A stretch of 64,000 nucleotides of DNA, taken from Nitrobacter sp051912485. Its GTDB lineage: Bacteria; Pseudomonadota; Alphaproteobacteria; Rhizobiales; Xanthobacteraceae. Made by a program: the position numbers and the translations under genes. The stretch covers positions 3,658,001 through 3,722,000 of the forward strand of contig NZ_CP196822.1 in assembly GCF_051912485.1 (NCBI RefSeq). Reading direction: 5' to 3'. Positions 62,862 to 64,000 of this stretch are shown here, piece by piece. Positions within the stretch are counted from its first letter, which is position 1. Every line of letters begins with the position of its first letter. Under the pieces are notes generated by a model. The model did no database searches and was not told the DNA's origin. It saw nothing but the letters and a program-made list of their open reading frames with translations.

Positions 62862-63436
62862 GCGAACTTTTGGGGAAGCTATGGCTGTCGCTCAATCCCT
62901 TTCAACCGCAAATACTGGCATTTCTACTAACCATTATTGGTTCAGTAGCTGCGTACTTCTTTCGAGCTCGGGTCAAGCTAATCTACGGTCATCCCAACAA
63001 TAGCTTTCATAGTCTTACGACCGATACTGGGCCAGTGAATGTATTTTGCGAAAAGCACTACGTGCAAAACGTCGGACGAAAGCCTGCCGAAAAGATCGAG
63101 ATTGCTTTTTCGTGCACCCCAAGTGGAATTACCGTTTTTCCACCTCGGAGCTTTGAGCAATCAACCGGATCCGATGGACTGATGATGCTTGCTATTCCCT
63201 ACCTAGCCCCAGGTGAATTGATCATTATCGATACAATTCATGTTAATAGCCGGACGGCCGAATTGCGCGCTGTTCATTGTCCCGAGAACGTCGGCCGTCG
63301 GGTTAATTTTTGGGTGCTTAGAAGGTTCAGTGCGACTTTCAACCGGTTCTGGTTGGCAGCAGTCATACTTGGAGTTTTTTATGCAGTTCAACTCGCGATC
63401 AGCATGGTGGCTTATCTGGTGAGAGCCAATACATGA
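62858..63436 (+). CDS. Unrecognised membrane protein wedged between pheS and pheT
   Basis: 192 aa from GTG 62858, overlapping pheS (GTGA) and overlapping pheT at its end (ATGA), four bases each. One hydrophobic segment near the N terminus (ILAFLLTIIGSVAAYFF) and one near the C terminus (WLAAVILGVFYAVQLAISMV), with a soluble, beta-rich middle containing VFCEKHYVQNVGRKPAEKI and ITVFPPRSF. Base composition is visibly AT-richer than the flanking pheS and pheT, a sign of possible transfer. I recognise no family. It must be cotranslated with the synthetase subunits. Confidence 0.75.
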   Translation: MSELLGKLWLSLNPFQPQILAFLLTIIGSVAAYFFRARVKLIYGHPNNSFHSLTTDTGPVNVFCEKHYVQNVGRKPAEKIEIAFSCTPSGITVFPPRSFEQSTGSDGLMMLAIPYLAPGELIIIDTIHVNSRTAELRAVHCPENVGRRVNFWVLRRFSATFNRFWLAAVILGVFYAVQLAISMVAYLVRANT

Positions 63437-64000
63437 AATTCACTCTCTCTTGGCTGAAAGAACATCTCGACACCGACGAGCCGCTCGACAAACTCGCCGA
63501 CAAGCTCACCATGATCGGTCTCGAGGTCGAGCGCATCGAGGACAAGTCGAAGGCGCTTGCGCCCTTCACCATCGCACGCGTGATCTCCGCCGTGCAGCAT
63601 CCCAACGCGGATCGTCTCAGGGTGTGCATGGTCGATACCGGCGAGACCAACGACAAGGGCGAGCCCGCGCCGATCCAGGTGGTGTGCGGCGCGCCGAACG
63701 CACGCGACGGCCTCGTCAGCGTGTTCGCGCCGCCCGGCACACACATTCCCGGCAAGAACATCACGCTCGGCGTCGGCACCATCCGCGGCGTCGAGAGCCG
63801 TGGCATGCTGTGCTCGGCGGCTGAGCTTGAAATCTCCGACGATCACGACGGCATTCTGGAGTTGCCGGCGGAGGCGCCGATCGGCGCCGGCTATGCCGAA
63901 TGGGCCGGGCTCGGCGATCCCGTGATCGAGATCAACCTGACGCCGAACCGGCAGGACTGCACCGGCGTGCACGGCATCGCGCGCGACCTCTCCGCCGCCG
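63433..64000 (+). CDS. pheT: Phenylalanyl-tRNA synthetase beta subunit (5' part)
   Basis: The first 189 codons of the large beta subunit; the gene runs past the window end. MKFTLSWLKEHLDTDEPLDK at the start, then the EMAP/OB-type tRNA-binding domain with ADRLRVCMVDTG, VVCGAPNARDGLVSVFAPPG and ESRGMLCSAAEL, continuing to INLTPNRQDCTGVHGIARDL. Starts at ATG 63433, inside the last codons of the preceding membrane-protein gene. Confidence 0.95.
   Translation, partial: MKFTLSWLKEHLDTDEPLDKLADKLTMIGLEVERIEDKSKALAPFTIARVISAVQHPNADRLRVCMVDTGETNDKGEPAPIQVVCGAPNARDGLVSVFAPPGTHIPGKNITLGVGTIRGVESRGMLCSAAELEISDDHDGILELPAEAPIGAGYAEWAGLGDPVIEINLTPNRQDCTGVHGIARDLSAA

Overview
This 64 kb window looks like chromosomal backbone of an alphaproteobacterium of the order Hyphomicrobiales, most likely family Nitrobacteraceae/Bradyrhizobiaceae (Bradyrhizobium, Nitrobacter, Rhodopseudomonas, Afipia group). 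The grounds are high GC, the gene order hisE-F-A-H-B / hslV-hslU / secB / dnaQ-coaE-maf-PPSR / hemJ-rho / mnmE-mnmG-rsmG-parA-parB / holA-lptE-leuS, alphaproteobacterial parS sites, TTAA-N7-TTAA (CtrA-type) sites, and many small palindromic intergenic repeats. The genus is an inference. I see no insertion sequence, prophage, CRISPR array or integrated island.

Layout. 0-2.3 kb: hybrid histidine kinase. 2.4-7.1 kb: leftward coaA and a his operon (hisB, a DUF2628 membrane protein, hisH, hisA, hisF, hisE). 7.5-10.1 kb: hslV, a DUF2585 membrane protein and hslU, rightward. 10.1-16.9 kb: mostly leftward genes for Smr, MltA, a Tim44-domain protein, DnaQ, CoaE, Maf and the kinase-pyrophosphorylase PPSR, with secB rightward. 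16.9-17.37 kb: a gene-free gap where transcription diverges, the best oriC candidate. 17.4-27.9 kb: hemJ, rho, mnmE, mnmG, rsmG, parA and parB rightward, with two perfect parS sites flanking mnmG and one leftward thioredoxin-domain gene. 27.9-32.2 kb: holA, lptE, leuS leftward. 32.3-46.4 kb: mixed housekeeping genes (GST, a frameshifted diguanylate cyclase, a YggS-type protein, an L,D-transpeptidase-fold protein, a response regulator, a cNMP-binding protein, exonuclease III, a LolA-like protein, FtsK, an aminotransferase, a Ubi hydroxylase, TesB). 47.5-51.4 kb: two consecutive glnK-amtB pairs. 51.5-53.6 kb: a YcaR/Trm112-like protein, a Lon-N-domain protein and a thioredoxin-TPR protein. 54.07 kb: tRNA-Gly(GCC). 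54.7-59.7 kb: a four-PAS protein, a large DUF2235 protein and an alpha/beta hydrolase. 60.1-64 kb: infC (apparent ATT start), rpmI, rplT, pheS, an unrecognised AT-richer membrane protein wedged between pheS and pheT, and the start of pheT (cut by the window end).

The most notable items are: the pheS-X-pheT wedge with stop/start overlaps at both ends; the four-PAS protein built by duplication of a two-PAS module, with no visible output domain and a CtrA-type site upstream; the oriC/parS neighbourhood; the ATT-initiated infC and an intrinsic-terminator-like hairpin just before rpmI; a one-base frameshift in a diguanylate cyclase; a near-consensus sigma-54 promoter before the second glnK-amtB pair; and at least five families of palindromic repeats, several of which supply the stop codon of the adjacent gene.
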